Assembly: GCF_947507565.1 (NCBI RefSeq) | Contig: NC_089176.1 | Span: 1,798,001-1,862,000 of the forward strand | Length of the DNA stretch: 64,000 nt | Direction of reading: 5' to 3' | Source of the DNA: Oscarella lobularis | Taxonomy: Eukaryota > Porifera > Homoscleromorpha > Homosclerophorida > Oscarellidae | Shown here: positions 41,740-52,600 of the stretch, one piece after another | How the letters are laid out: each line of letters starts with the position of its first letter | How positions within the stretch are numbered: the stretch's first letter is position 1 | Program-made: the position numbers and the translations under genes | The notes under the pieces: generated by a model | The model's database searches: none | Told to the model about the DNA's origin: nothing | The model's input: the letters and a program-made list of their open reading frames with translations, nothing else

Positions 41740-42341
41740 CACATCTCTGCCGGGTTGGTGGCCGCCGGCTCTCGAAACTGTCAGTCGTACTCGAGCCATC
41801 CCGAGCCTTCCCAACGCTGCGCCTCACGGACCAGTAAATGCAGATACGCCATGAGGTCGGATTCGCGGTCAGGCTTAGCCGGGATTACCGCCACGTAAGA
41901 CGCGTACGCTTGCACCCACGACAGCAGCGTAGTCTGACGCCGCATTGGCGTACAGGGCGCAAACCAGATCCCTTGCTCAGATTCGCGGCGGCGCAACTCT
42001 AGATTGTCTAGTAGTAAATCGGAAAAATCCACCAGTTTGCCATCCAGAATTGGAACCGGTGTCAACAAATCGCTGAGCAAAAACGGGGAGGATTGGGCCT
42101 TCTGTAGAGGCAAGCTATCTGCCCAGAGCGCCGGAAACCACTCCAGAAGCGCCATCGGCGATGTTGGTATCGGCGCAGGCGGTGCCCAAGAAGCCGTCAA
42201 TCCTGCACCCGGCGATAGCGACACGCCTGGAGGAGAAGGCTGACTGCCCATCCCCAAGTCCACCACTGCGCTTGCCACCCTCGCCGCTTGCTCGTCGCCC
42301 ACCGTCCGAGTGACTGCCGCTGTGCTGCCGGAGGTTGCCAT
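41740..42341 (-). pseudogene. DIRS gag-like protein
   Basis: Minus-strand frame with a likely start at 42341 (MATSGSTAAVTRTVGDEQAA), though the frame is open to 42536. It contains LVDFSDLLLDNLELRRRESE, LLSWVQAYASYVAVIPAKP, and DLMAYLHLLVREAQRW with GSGWLEYDSSF. This is the conserved core of the DIRS ORF1/Gag-like protein (aDLLxDN...SWvqxFxxYxaVv...LLaYqxLIvREArr...GWLxYD). It faces away from the DIRS pol fragment at 43230-45250, so the two either come from different copies or were rearranged. Confidence 0.8.
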
Positions 42342-42599
42342 ATTGGGCGTCCTCCCGTTGCCTGCGCACGACCTAGGCCGGCAAGTACGCAGGGCGACGG
42401 AAGGCTGCCTAACGCCTCCCTGCCACCGCCTGCCGCTAAAGAAAACAAAGCTAAGCAACGCCTCCTGCCCACTTCCGCCGTGAGTGGTACGCGCCGAAGT
42501 CTGCCCGCCATGGCAGACCGCCAAGCTCCGCCACAAAGAGACGCAATGCTTCTCGCACCGCTTTTCCCTAACAGAGGGACCCTCAGGATCCCAAGGGGA

Positions 42600-43229
42600 G
42601 ATGAGGAAGAAGCTTACCTAGTCGCTCCGGCACTAGTTTGGACACCACTGCGGTTTGAACGTCGTCGATTTCCTAAAGAAAGAAACGACTTTCAAAAAGA
42701 GGGGGAGAGCGATTCGCTTTGCGTACCGATTTGGACGTGCTGCCAACCGATGGCGTGTTGCGTTCGACGGTGATGAGAGCCATGATTGCATGATTGAGCG
42801 CAGCGCAAAGCGCTGATTGTGGGCCGTTTGGATACACACGTCAGACGTTCGCCGCGTCGTCGATCTAGCGTTGGCCGCTGTCGTTTAAACCGTAGGCGCG
42901 GTTGAAGAGGCTTGCCCGAGCGAGGCGGACGTCAAAGCCGAGCGCAACATGAACGGCGTGAAAAAGGCGTACGTGTTAGCACTGGCGCCGAGCGACTATC
43001 GTCGAGGCTTCCCCGATAGGGGGGACGTCTCCTGAGGAGCGTTGCAAGATTGAGTTCGGGTCCGCATGGGCGGCGATTGTTGAGACATGCACGAAACAAG
43101 GACACGACTCGACTGCTCGCTGGCTTTCAAATGACCCCTAGCCCGGCGTGCGTGCCTATATCGCGTAGGCGGGCTTGCATTCGTGCCAAATTCTCCCGCC
43201 TGTCACGTATCGATATTAACCGCGTCTAA
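42600..43229. other. Unassigned
   Basis: Between the DIRS gag-like and pol fragments. No coding sequence recognised. It could be DIRS leader sequence. Confidence 0.4.
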
Positions 43230-44103
43230 CTGAGTGTGCGTTAGACTTCACCGATTTTCTCTTTGTGTGGGCTCGCCGTCTACCGGCGGGTGCGAGGCAA
43301 ACTTGGGTACGGCGCTTGCCACTTGCAAAGAGTTGGGAGTACTAGTTGCCCCGCAAAGAAATTGATGGACCACTGGCGTGTCTGCAGTTCTTGGGGATTA
43401 CGATCGATACGCAGAAGGGCAAGTTACAACTCTCGGAGGAAAAGGTTAAACAAATGCGGCAACGGCTGGCGGAAACGCGGAAAGCGGCGCACGACAAGAG
43501 AGCGGCGACAAAAAAAAGCTGCTGTAGCTTATAGGAGTGTAACACCACCCGGCGGCTATAGTATAACCGGGCCGAGCGTTTGATCGACGGCTGCTCAACT
43601 TAGCACGCATCCCGCGACAGCTCCATTACCATGTTCGCACAATATCCTAGGAGGCGATGCAGGATATAGAGTGGTGGCAAACGTTTGCGGCGGAATGAAA
43701 TGGCTCAGATCTCGCCACAGCGGCGTGGGAGACGCCCGGGGTATAGATCCAAACGGACGCGTCGGAATTGTGGGACTGTGGCGCAGTGCTGCTAGCAGTC
43801 AGAAAAGCCAAATCGATGGCTTGCACACTATAGTGGGAGGCACTAGTGGTAAGAAACCAAACAGATAGCAGTGAAGGAGCTGTACCCCGTACTGGCGGCG
43901 GCGCTGCTCTGGAGCCGGGCGTGGAAAGGGCGACGAGTACTCCTAAAATCTGACAATACTATGGGGATCTCAGCAGGCTCTAGCCGATATGCCACCCTGA
44001 TGCGGCTTCTCAGAGCCCTGGCTTTTGTCGCCGCCCATCGGTGGTTGGTAGATACCTGCCCGGAATCCAGAACACGGTCGCGGACGCGCTTTCGCGTGTA
44101 GAG
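43230..44103 (+). pseudogene. DIRS RT end and RNase H (second element)
   Basis: Frames reading LFVWARRLPAG..., then GPLACLQFLGITIDTQKGKL with QLSEEKVKQMRQRL (43360-43460), the DIRS RT thumb region. IQTDASELWDCGAV (43745, RNase H Asp), VKELYPVLAAALLWSRAWKG, VLLKSDNTMGIS and GIQNTVADALSR (44070-44100) close the RNase H. The order matches the minus-strand element at 36670-37905, but the sequence is clearly different, so this is a separate family member. Frameshifts at several places. Confidence 0.82.
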
Positions 44104-44359
44104 TAAATGATTTGCACGATTTGCATGAAGAGTGGGTCGAAGACCGCATTAGTAAGATCTTGACAAATAAGGGCGCTAGGCGACTTAGCCGAGGAGAAGC
44201 GGGTCTGGACCTCGGCCGTCTGGAGGATGCTCGAGCGCGATATGTGAATAAAGGTGTCGCCAATACAACTCGAAAAGCGTGCGACGTTTGACAACAAAGG
44301 TATCTTAGCGTCAGCCCCGCGCTTCGCATCTGCCCGTTGCCCGCCAGCGAGCAGACGCT

Positions 44360-45250
44360 ATGCCTGTTCGCTACTGCTCTAGCAAGCTCAAGGTCGGTCC
44401 CATAAAATCGTATCTGGCTGCGGTGCACAATCTTCACGTCACCCAAGGAATACCTGGCGCCCCGCTAGATCAAAATCCTATGCTGGCGCTAGTGCTACAA
44501 GAAATCGAGCGAAAGCAGGCCAAACAAGAAAGAAATCGGGAGGACGCACGCCAACCCAAAACGCCCGCGCTGCTCCGAGTGCTCCGCGCGGACTGGAACG
44601 AGCGGTTAGGGCACTATGAAGCCACGTTGCTGTGGACAGCGGCGTGTGCTGGTTTCTTCGCCTGTTTATGCCCTGAGTTCACCGTGGAGTCGTTGGACGC
44701 GTTCAATCCGGCAAAGCACTTAACGGCGATGGACGTCGTTGTCAACAGTCGGGAAGCTAAACCCCCGCAACGGATACGGCTGAATATCAAATTCTCTAAA
44801 ACCTAGCCTGTCACCGGCCCTGTCACCAGACCTTCTCCCCTGATTCCGTATAACTGGCTCGAGAGAAGGCCTGGTGACAGGCTATCTAAAACCGACCAAT
44901 TTGGACGCGGAGAACAGGTTTACCTAGGTAAGACAGGGAATTTTTCCGCGGTTGCCGCAGTCTTGGCTTACTTGGCGGTGCGGGGCGTCGACAGCACGCC
45001 GTTGTTCATGTTCCGAAGCGGGGGCCTCCCTCTCGCAAACGGCGCTTGTGCGAGCGATACGAGCAGCGTTAGGTAATTGCGGAGTGGCGACGGAGTGCTA
45101 TTCGGGCCACGACTTGCGAATCGGGGCTGCGAAGTAAGGAGTGAGTACAGAACGGATCAAGATGCTCGAACGGTCGTTGGCGGAGCAACGCATTTCAGCG
45201 TTACGTGCGACTAGCGGAGCAGGCGGCGTTATTGCAGAAACTGGAAGAGA
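44360..45250 (+). pseudogene. DIRS tyrosine recombinase (second element)
   Basis: Core-binding part: GPIKSYLAAVHNLHVTQGIP, PALLRVLRADWNERLG and LLWTAACAGFFACL (44390-44670). The frame IKFSKT is split by an 81-bp MITE at 44804-44884 and resumes TDQFGRGEQVYLG. The catalytic boxes follow in changing frames: AVLAYLAVRGVDSTPLFMF, CYSGHDLRIGAAK (45100, H-x-x-R), and GRWRSNAFQRYVRLAEQAAL (45175-45235) with the nucleophilic Tyr. Inactivated by the MITE and by frameshifts near 45050 and 45170. Confidence 0.86.
44804..44884. mobile_element. 81-bp MITE with perfect 9-bp TSD
   Basis: Starts TAGCCTGTCACC and ends GGTGACAGGCTA. The interior (CCTTCTCCCC...GAGAAGGCCTGGT) matches the hairpin inside the terminal repeats of the 5.0 kb DUF6589/RecQ element. 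It is flanked by TCTAAAACC at 44795-44803 and 44885-44893. Precise removal restores the recombinase frame (KFSKTDQF). Confidence 0.92.
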
Positions 45251-45314
45251 GCGACCTTCTCCTCCCCGGGTTTATCAGGGATCAGAGGAGAAGGACCTGG
45301 CACGCGAGGCTAGA
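45249..45314. repeat. Orphan end of the TAGCCTCGC family
   Basis: A hairpin GACCTTCTCC...GGAGAAGGACCTGG followed by GCGAGGCTA, homologous to the right end at 21490-21554. No left end or duplication found, so it is probably truncated. Confidence 0.65.
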
Positions 45315-46190
45315 GTCGTTCCGGTACTTTCGGGCCTTAGAGGCTGTAGATCCAAACCGCTTTTTTCTTGAGTTTCTTTCTTGTTCTCTTGGAGATTACT
45401 CATCAAAGTTTCATCTCGATCGAATGAGTCATCGTCAGATGACACGGCAGTATTCGAGCAAGGACAGTGACATTTACTTTCGTACACCCACATGCAATCG
45501 GACAGAGCGAATTTCTTCAAGATAAACACCAGCAAATGGGAGACGTTATATACCGTTAGAAAGATCTTTCCTTTCTCTTTTACCCTACATTAATTAGTTA
45601 ATTACATTTGAATTGGTAATTAAAATGCACAATTTTAAAAATTGCCATTTTTTAGCAATTTTGGACACGTTCGTCAACGTTATTTTAATGTAAAGCAAGC
45701 TCAAGAAATTTGAAAATTTCTAACGGTCAAGCTTTCTTTGCGTTTCTCGTAACTAGCGTTTGCACAGATGGAAGGTGACCGATAGCCAGAGAGAAAAGTC
45801 TTGCCATTTCCCAAACCAATTTCTGACTTTCCTAGAGCATTTAGGAGTTTCTAATGTCAGCTAACTGCATGTCTATTTGCTTTTTCTGAGTTTAGCGCCA
45901 GTGCACCTGTGCTAAACAGTATTTTCAAGAAATGCAAAGAAAGCTTGACAGTTATAAATTTTTCTGAGCTTGCTTTACAGCAAAATAACGCTTACAGATG
46001 TGCCCAAAATTGCAATACCTTGCTCAAATAATGGCGTGTCATCTGGCGATGGCTCTTTCGATCCAGCCAAAACTTTGGTGGGTAATCTCAAGGGAGCAAC
46101 AGCCAAAAGCGGTTTAGATCTACTGCCTCCAACGCGCACAAGAACTGTCCGAACTACGTGCTGTCCGAAAGTACCGGAACGACTCCAGTT
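45315..46190. repeat. Foldback structure of about 0.88 kb
   Basis: Two pairs of inverted arms: outer 45315-45465 against 46019-46190, and inner 45655-45766 against 45909-46015. The outer arms share the peptide pattern CSNxxVSSxDxSFD and KSGLDL in mirrored frames. No terminal duplication was identified. After it, 46196-46426 holds a short frame (WLPPGISWRLAGRVRDAPRN) of unknown origin. Confidence 0.7.
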
Positions 46191-46633
46191 GGGAACGGTG
46201 GTTGCCTCCGGGTATCAGCTGGCGCCTGGCGGGACGGGTCCGGGACGCTCCACGCAACATTGCAACGGCGGCGTGGACCGCGACCGTGACCTGGCTTCTG
46301 CACCATGCAGCGCTGCCATGCACACGCATGAACCGAGCGGAGAGAGGAATCAAGCCACACTATCAGGCGGCGATTACGTATTTGGCAGCGACATCAAATC
46401 GGCCCGTCACAGATAAAATGCGCTGATTTCGTCGAAGCGACTAGCTGTCGCTGCCGAAGAATCGCTGCCTGATATACGTATCGTACTTCGTTCTGCACGG
46501 CCATGCGACCGCGTAAGACAAACGCATAAATGCAAGAGAGGGACGACTTCGCGGTCCGTAAACGACCCTTGCTTCGGCCCCTTCAGCTCAGCTTCAGCTC
46601 ACGTGACAGGGGAGTTGCGTACCCTTTCTCTCC

Positions 46634-49600
46634 ATGGGTACCGGATGCTCTAGAGCGTTGCCTCTCTCCACTGCCAGCTTGGAATCGGAACCCTTTAGAC
46701 GACAAGGTAAGTATCGCTTTTCTTGCCTTGCCTACGAATATTCGTCCGCAAATTCTTTCAGGCCGAGACGTAGAAATCGACTCTCGCGGATTCACTCCAT
46801 CTCGCGTTTTTGTGTGTTCTGGGCAGGTTTTCAAGTTCTTTTTAAGGATTGGACTCTCTTTTTGAAGCCTTTTCGTTTCTTTCCTCTTCTCTAGAGCGTT
46901 CGCTGGCGTGGCACGGAGGGCGTTTACTCGTTGAATCAAGTGACAACTGACGGCAAGAGGGCGATTACCGTAAAGGGAGGTGTCAAGAGCAGTCAGTTAC
47001 AAGGGGAAAACGCTTTTGTGCACAAATTCAAAGCACCAGGCTCATACCAATTCGCAAGGTCAGAAATCATGACCGCCCACGTACGTACCCCGGCGGCGAC
47101 CCACCCCTCTCGGCAACAGAAATGTATTAGTGTCGTTTCAAACGACACTGATACTTTGTACAGAGTCTGTTTAATTAACCTCTTGTGTACACTACTGTAT
47201 AGCGGATTTACAGTATATGCAAAATCTTTTCTCTGACTAATTTTGCTCCAGCTGCGGTCATCAGACATTCAGTATCTGCACCGTTGACGTGGCGCCAAAG
47301 GAAGCAAACCTAATCAGAGTGAGTGAACTCTTTATGCATATGCGTATTAGTTTTATTTGGACGCACTTAGCTATTTGACGACGGGTTTAGCATCAATTGT
47401 TTACACGTTACCGTTGGCGAGAAAGTGACATGGTTATGGAATGACTGCCGTCGTCCTCAGTCAATAATTCAGGCGAGGTTGGTAGATGAACAGAAACAAA
47501 TGATTTAGTTTCTTTAAAAGCTGTACGGCAGTTTCAATCTAAGGAGCGGAGAAATGGAGACACTTCACGACGGGTTGGTTACCTATGCTTATTGTGGCGA
47601 TATAAATTTGATAAATTATTTTATAGAAATCTGCCACCTCCTTCCATCAGCGGGTCTTACGAGAACACCTTTGAGTAAGCAAGAGCTAATGTTGCTCTCG
47701 TGGCACTTCCCTACGTTGGCCTCTCTTTGGAAGGACTGCTGGAGTATTTTTCTTCCAAACGGAGACTCTGTACACAGGAAGCCCAACGCATCTCTGCATT
47801 GTTGATGCTCGTTCGGAAGAACGCGAATACGTGGCTTGTGTCAATGATGACGGCATTGTGCCAGCGTCTATCACGATCACCGAAGGAGATCGAATCTGGT
47901 GGCATTGGAACGGGATAAATGCACGTCTCATAATCAACGTCAAAGCTACTTCATTTTCACTATTTGTTTGATAGTGCAAGAGAAAACATAACATTGTAAG
48001 CCGTCACATTCAGTTGCTAAAGACAGGCAATTCGGTTAGTTTAATTTCCAATCGGACAGTGATTCGCTTATTCCATTCTGTACAGCCTTACAAATTTTCA
48101 AGTGGCTCGCTTCAAAGGTTGAGAAAAATCTCTTCTTTGAATAGTATAGATACTGTACTAGTTTTCTTTATAGTTCGACGGGAACGTTCAGCCACGTGTT
48201 CAATTATCCGGGCGTCTACCACTACGTTAGCGAAGGATCGGAACTCTGCATTGGCGTCGTGATCGTTGCGCCTCGTCAGGCAGAGAAAACGATTAACATT
48301 GACGGGGACGAGGAAGAATCAGGTAGATGAGACGTTCGCGTGGCTCGTTCGGTTCATACTGTATTCTACCCTAACTTAGTAAGCCTAGGCAGCGTGCATG
48401 TGAACGAAGGCAGTCTTGTTTGGCTCCTCTGGAACGAGACGAAACTCAAGGACTTCGCTCAGGTACAGTGCGTGCAAGCATCCGGGATCGGTGGGCGGGT
48501 GGTCGTCGTTTGTACGACCGTCAGTGTCGATCGAGCGTGCTCTTCTTCTTCCAGTCTGTTTTATATCTATTCTCAGATCGACTCCTGCATGCCGACGAAG
48601 TCATGCGGACGATACCACTATCGACCGTGCCCGAAACTCTCCAGCGCGATAGTGCGAATGGTCTCTTTCTCATCGCCGCTCGACGAACGTCGTTTCGCGC
48701 GATTGAACGACTTCGGGAAGACGTCGCAAACCTTCGACGACGTCGGTGTCTTTTGGCACAGCACTCGGCGTCGAACTGCGCTCGGCATTCACGTCGATCC
48801 AACTGCCCAGGTACAGTGAGAAGAGAAAAGCGTCTCAAATAAGAGGAACGTGACGGGAAGACCGTATCTTTTGCAGAATCGAAGTATCCAATTGCAAGCG
48901 GAGGGCTTTGAGCCCGCTCGCGCGTCCGTTCACGTTGGAGACTACGTCTGGTGGAAGTGGCACTTCGACGGCGAAGTCGTTTCCATAGTCGAGGTGAGCG
49001 AAAGAAGTTTTCCCCGAATTTGAGACTTCTTTCTATTAGTCGACTATTCAAGTATGCCATTTGCCCTTTCTAGACGGACAAATCTGGCGCCATTCTTGGT
49101 GATGCCCTTGGTGGCGGACCTCCGGTTTCTATAGGCGCCGCCATTTGTCAGTTGACTGCGCCGGGATTACACTATTTTGCGTCGTGCGTGAAATGGGCAG
49201 CTTCTTGATGTTTATTAGTTTAAGATGAGATACTGTATTGCAGGTCTGGCTCTTGTTGCGAGATTGAAGTTCTACGTCGAACTGGATTCTTCACCGTGAA
49301 TCTCAAAGACGAAAGCCAATTGCAGCGGGAAGTTGTTTTTGTCTCTCCCGGCGACTGCATCTACTGGCAGTGGAATCAAAATCAAAGTTACAACGTGCAC
49401 GAATTTCATACTGGAAGTGCGAGCCCAGTTGAGGTACACAGTTGTGATGGTATTCAAGATGGCGTTGTCAAAAAGTCAGTGCGATAGAAGAAATTGTTCA
49501 GTCTTTATTTTGGTATTACACAGGTGCTATTTCTCTAAAACGCTGTGGCAAGAAGGAGGCTATCACTTCGCTTTCCTCCCTCCAGACAAACAGCAGTGGT

Positions 49601-52600
49601 CTCATAAAGTTCAGGTGGCCCTTGGCCGATATGCAGTGTATAGTCATACTCAAACTTCACAAATATAGTCTCTTACAACCGTTATCGTTGAGCAACGGGA
49701 GGAAGCCAACGTTGTGTTTGTAAAGCGAACGGGATTTACTCCGGCTGCACTAACAGTTGGCAAAGTGAAAATGTCAACGAGAACTGATAATCTGCATATC
49801 ACATGCGGCTATCTCGTTTGTCGTAGAATGACACAGTCGTCTGGCGATGGAGTGGTCCTGACGAATTCCACAACATCTATCGAATTCTTCCGCCTTCGGC
49901 CGCAAATGCTCGGGTAAACATTGGACGTCTTCTGTACGTGGACGATTCTTTCACTCCCCTTTTTCAGATGACTGCGATGGATGGGCCGGCTGGGTTTTCC
50001 AGTGGGGAGATGGTCAGCGATGGTTCCTTTTCGCACGTCTTCTCTACCTCTGGCACGTTTGTGGTGACGTCTGACGGTTCGCCCGGATCCCAGTGCGCCG
50101 TAATTGTACTCAAGAACGGTGCGATTGGACTCGCACTCGTCTTTTCCCTCCGTATGATACTCGCCCTTTCAGCTGACAAAACGCCAATGCCTTTTATTGC
50201 TAATGAACAAGGAAATACGGTATGTAGCGGGTAGGCGCGATGGAACGAATCGGGGTCTCCTGTAACAAGTTACTGCGTTCGAAAATTCGTCATTGGTAGC
50301 TACGCGTATAGGCATATCATTGCGTATAGGCATATCATTGCGCGCACTTTTTTGTTACACTGCTGAACGATTTACTGCAAGGTTTCTGTGGGCTGCGCTG
50401 CGTTTCTTGACTGTAGCTCGGACGACGCGGACATCAGCTACACACTTGACGGGAGTGATCCTCGCGACAGCGACAACTCGCAGGTAAATTTTTGCTGCGA
50501 TGTTAACGAAAGAGAGTGCGCTATGTTCTTGCCTAGATCTACGATTCCGACTGTGGAATCGTTTTCAGCGATCCTGGTCCCATGGTTATACGAGCATGTG
50601 CCATGGCTGACGATCTGCTTACCAGCGACGTTTTTACGTCGAGGTGATTTCATCCGCTGAAATTGAGAGTTTGTTCCAGGAGACGTTTTTTCGTTCTCTC
50701 AGGCTCATCTGGGTTATTGATGACGCAGAGGAAGAAAGTCACGAAATTGAGGTACACTTGGCTTTCTGTTCAAGAGCTAACTGATAACCGTTCGTGGAGC
50801 AGACACAAGTTGAAAGCGATGCTCCGCCCAGCCGCGTGGAGGTGGCTACGGAAGACGTTAGCAATTTTGATACGCTCGCTTGCATGACAGATGACGAGAA
50901 AATTGCCCGTCACGCTGCCGACGATACAGTCGAAGGCGACGAAGAATCGGACGTCGCTGAGGAGCCAGAGTCTTTGCCTCAAGACGAAGAAGCCAACAAT
51001 GAAAACGATAGAGTAGCAGAAGAACGAATGATCTCGTCAGATGACGAGAGACCCTCGGGAAGTAGCGCGAATCCTGTCCTATTCGAGCCGGTTATGGAAG
51101 AAGAGTCGGTTTCGATACGGAAGGAGGAAGAGGAGGCAGAACGTGCAGAAGATGCGACCAGCAATGGGATCTCTGGCGATGACGAACGCATAAATGCGGA
51201 GGAAAGAGCCGAAGAGGCGCGTGGGGCGTCGATTGAACAATCGGAGTTGTCAAGGCTGTGGTGCGACAGGTGCACTGCCGAGATCGTCGAGTTTGCTTGG
51301 GATCCTGCTATCTGGGATGCCGGTTATGGCGGGCGTTTAGTATTGCGAATTGAGGGAAGCCGATTTGCGGAAAACGTAGACAGTCACTCCAGGTACAGGG
51401 TTTGCTTCTCACCGTTTCTTCTTTGACGCAATGTTCATCTAGATGTGAGACTAGCCAATCTCTACCGAGTGAAGTATGGCACTCACACAGATGAAACACG
51501 CAATTTATATCTGTTTCTTATACAGGAGAACGCGTCGGTTCACTCATGGAGAATTCCAGACGAACAGAATACGATTTCAGCTCGAGGTTGCTGCTCGGGA
51601 ATTGACTACAAGTAAGTTTAAAACTCAGTAAATTCTTCAGAAAAGGAAACGTTTGTTATAGGGCTTGGCTTTGCTCCGACGCAACTCTTCTAATATCAAA
51701 AGTCGTTTCTTTCACGCCTCCTTCGCCACCCGAGAGGAGACCGTCCCAGCCGCCTTCAATTCGAATTTTAGACCTTGAAGAAGACAGGGTACAAAGCAAA
51801 GCATGTTTAATTGTATCGTATTTATTATCGTATCTTCCGTTTTTGCTTAGGTCACTCTGGCGTGGTCGCCGCCTCGTCTGGATAACACCGTCGTCTCCCT
51901 TCTACGCTATCAAGTTTACGTCCAAGGCATTCCGGCTGGTGAGCCTTTGGACAAGTGGTGCTTGAAAACGTGTGTAGCTCAATTTGACGAAGGTGAGTAT
52001 ACTTTGAAGGAAATATTGGAAATAAGTCATAATTTGATTACGTAGGCTCCACGTCTGTTCTTCAGATTGCTGCAGTCGTGCAAGCTGATAAGGGCAAGGA
52101 ACATCTTTTGTCTGATGCTCTAACTGTCACTAAGCCGGTTCCTATACCTTCGCCGGAGTTGTCTCCTCTTCCTCTACAAGATCTAATTGAATCGCGTGGC
52201 TTGAAGCCGACGCATTCTTACGGGTGCATTGGTCTCAAGTGGTGCGTTTCAACAAGCATAAGCGACGCCGAATATGACGTGTTTCTCGACGGAAAAAAGG
52301 TCGATTCAGTTCAGCCACAACTTTTGACGAATAAGCGACATAACGACGATAGCGGAAATTCCGACGAATCGCGGGTCTACGCCCATGTCGTAACTGATTG
52401 TCAACCCGGACGGACGTATGACGCGTCAGTAAGAGCAGTTGTCCGGCTCAAAAAGAGTTCGGACGAGGTCCAAAACGTTGTCATGCTTCCGTCGGAAGGC
52501 GCTATGTCGAACGCGATCACAGTCGTCTGTGCGGCTCCTCCCGATTCACCACCCGAGTTGCGTCTCTCCTCGCTTGATCATACCGGAATCGCCATTGAAT

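Noticed and set aside
48521..49060. 179-residue Arg-rich minus-strand frame
   Set aside because: It is antisense to exons of the FN3/cupredoxin-like gene and has the composition of a reverse-frame shadow.
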